NCBI GenBank assembly: GCA_016283935.1
Contig: JAEENX010000013.1
Coordinates: 33,759-97,758 of the forward strand
DNA length: 64,000 bases
Direction of reading: 5' to 3'
DNA from: Bacilli bacterium
GTDB taxonomy: Bacteria > Bacillota_I > Bacilli_A > RF39 > UBA660
Part shown: piece after piece, positions 63,244 through 64,000 of the stretch
Layout: every line of letters starts with the position of its first letter
Numbering within the stretch: the first letter of the stretch is position 1
The notes under the pieces: model-generated
What the model saw: only the letters and a program-made list of their open reading frames with translations
Told to the model about the DNA's origin: nothing
The model's database searches: none
Translations under genes and position numbers: made by a program

Positions 63244-63984
63244 TTACACCTCCTCAAATATATTTTTATATGATTCATTTTCTTTAATGAATAATGGTTT
63301 ACCTATTTTAACATAATTTTTACCATTGTAAACAGATTCAATTAATATAAAAGTACAATCAACACCTTGTTTATCATAAACAGGTATTATTCTTTTTATT
63401 CCAAATTTATATTTATTTAAAGTATTGATAATATCAGCTAATCTATTAGTTCTATGAACCATATAAAAATATCCTTTATTTTCAATCATTTTAGATGCCA
63501 CTTTAATAATACCATCTAAATCTATTTTTATTTCATGTCTTGCAATTGCTTTTATTTCATTTTCATTTATATTGTCACCTGATACTTCAAAATATGGAGG
63601 ATTACAGGTAACTATATCAAATTTATTATTAAGAGTATTAGGTAAATTATTAACATCATCATGAATAAATTTAATATCATTAAATTTATTGTATTCTAAA
63701 CTATCTTTTCCTAATTCATATATTTCATCTTGAAGTTCTACACCAGTTATACTAACTCTATCACCATATTTTATATGTAATATCATAGGGACAGGTGCAT
63801 TCCCAGAGCATAAATCTAATACTTTATTTTTGTTTTTATGAACGCAAACAAACTCAGCTAATAAAACTGAGTCTATTGAAAATTTAAAATAATCTGGATT
63901 TTGGTATATATAATAACCATAATCATATAGATCATTAATTTCTTTTTTTGTAATCTTGGCATCCATATTCTTTAATATCCCCAT
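63244..63984 (-). CDS. trmN6: tRNA1(Val) adenine-N6-methyltransferase (YabB/TrmN6-like)
   Basis: A 246-residue SAM-dependent N6-adenine methyltransferase: KVLDLCSGNAPVPMILHI (SAM), VTCNPPYFEV (catalytic NPPY), MVHRTNRLADII. Homologues methylate A37 of valine tRNA. In Bacillus yabB lies in the same origin-side cluster. Two in-frame ATGs (63984 and 63966) are possible. First gene of trmN6-pth-mfd, and the nearest to the window's right edge. Confidence 0.88.
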   Translation of the reverse strand: MGILKNMDAKITKKEINDLYDYGYYIYQNPDYFKFSIDSVLLAEFVCVHKNKNKVLDLCSGNAPVPMILHIKYGDRVSITGVELQDEIYELGKDSLEYNKFNDIKFIHDDVNNLPNTLNNKFDIVTCNPPYFEVSGDNINENEIKAIARHEIKIDLDGIIKVASKMIENKGYFYMVHRTNRLADIINTLNKYKFGIKRIIPVYDKQGVDCTFILIESVYNGKNYVKIGKPLFIKENESYKNIFEEV

Positions 63985-64000
63985 CTATATTAACTGAATA

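Noticed and set aside
54400..64000. Replication origin next to the Bacillus-like origin-side gene order
   Set aside because: No dnaA, dnaN, rnpA or rpmH and no cluster of DnaA boxes is seen in the window.

Overview
The window looks like a chromosomal segment of a very AT-rich, low-GC Gram-positive bacterium of the Bacilli/Erysipelotrichia/RF39-like kind, probably host-associated. The evidence is Firmicutes gene order (rpsF-ssb-rpsR; hpf-secA; secG-rnr-smpB; trmN6-pth-mfd and metG-tatD-yabE-like-rsmA-spoVG), T-box control of argS and metG, and a wall made with FemAB-, Dlt- and VanW-type proteins. No phage, IS, CRISPR or rRNA is visible. Nearly all genes end in TAA or TAG. UGA is nevertheless best read as a stop, because prfB (RF2) is intact and carries its classical +1 programmed frameshift at an in-frame UGA.

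Layout. 1-8.3 kb: housekeeping genes (S18/SSB/S6, YchF, HtrA-like protease, YitT, RF2) plus a HEPN/Abi_2 abortive-infection-type gene. 8.3-14.1 kb: the most unusual region, a tightly coupled five-gene minus-strand operon. In transcription order it encodes a zinc-ribbon/LRR membrane protein, a radical SAM/SPASM enzyme with a novel C-terminal extension, a small protein ending in a Gly/Ser tail plus 14 Asn, a double zinc-ribbon membrane protein, and a second radical SAM/SPASM gene split by an in-frame UGA where a Trp is expected. 14.1-23.8 kb: cell-envelope genes (GT2 glycosyltransferase, GH13 glycosidase, DltC- and DltA-like proteins, VanW, repeat-bearing membrane protein, O-antigen-ligase-like polymerase, LRR surface protein with an internal NPKTG sorting-like motif). 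24.4-34.3 kb: secretion, RNA turnover and translation (SecA, HPF, Csp, SmpB, RNase R, SecG, FemAB-type transferase, TypA). 34.4-45.9 kb: YfhO, a lipid/diacylglycerol kinase, a divergent second RNB nuclease, an NPNTG-anchored protein, tRNA-Cys and a set of poorly characterised membrane proteins including a membrane-anchored thioredoxin. 46-54 kb: argS, nnr, a medium-chain dehydrogenase and an Ig-domain polysaccharide deacetylase. 54-64 kb: tmRNA, DivIC/FtsB-like protein, SpoVG, RsmA, 3D-domain protein, TatD, MetG, Mfd, Pth and TrmN6, resembling the origin-proximal block of Bacillus but lacking rnmV between yabE and rsmA.

Genes are packed with short gaps. Hairpin terminators often begin within a few bases of the stop codon, and several genes have a TATAAT box only 15-17 nt before the start codon, implying 5' UTRs of about ten bases. 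All calls come from reading the sequence and from family knowledge; no database search was possible.
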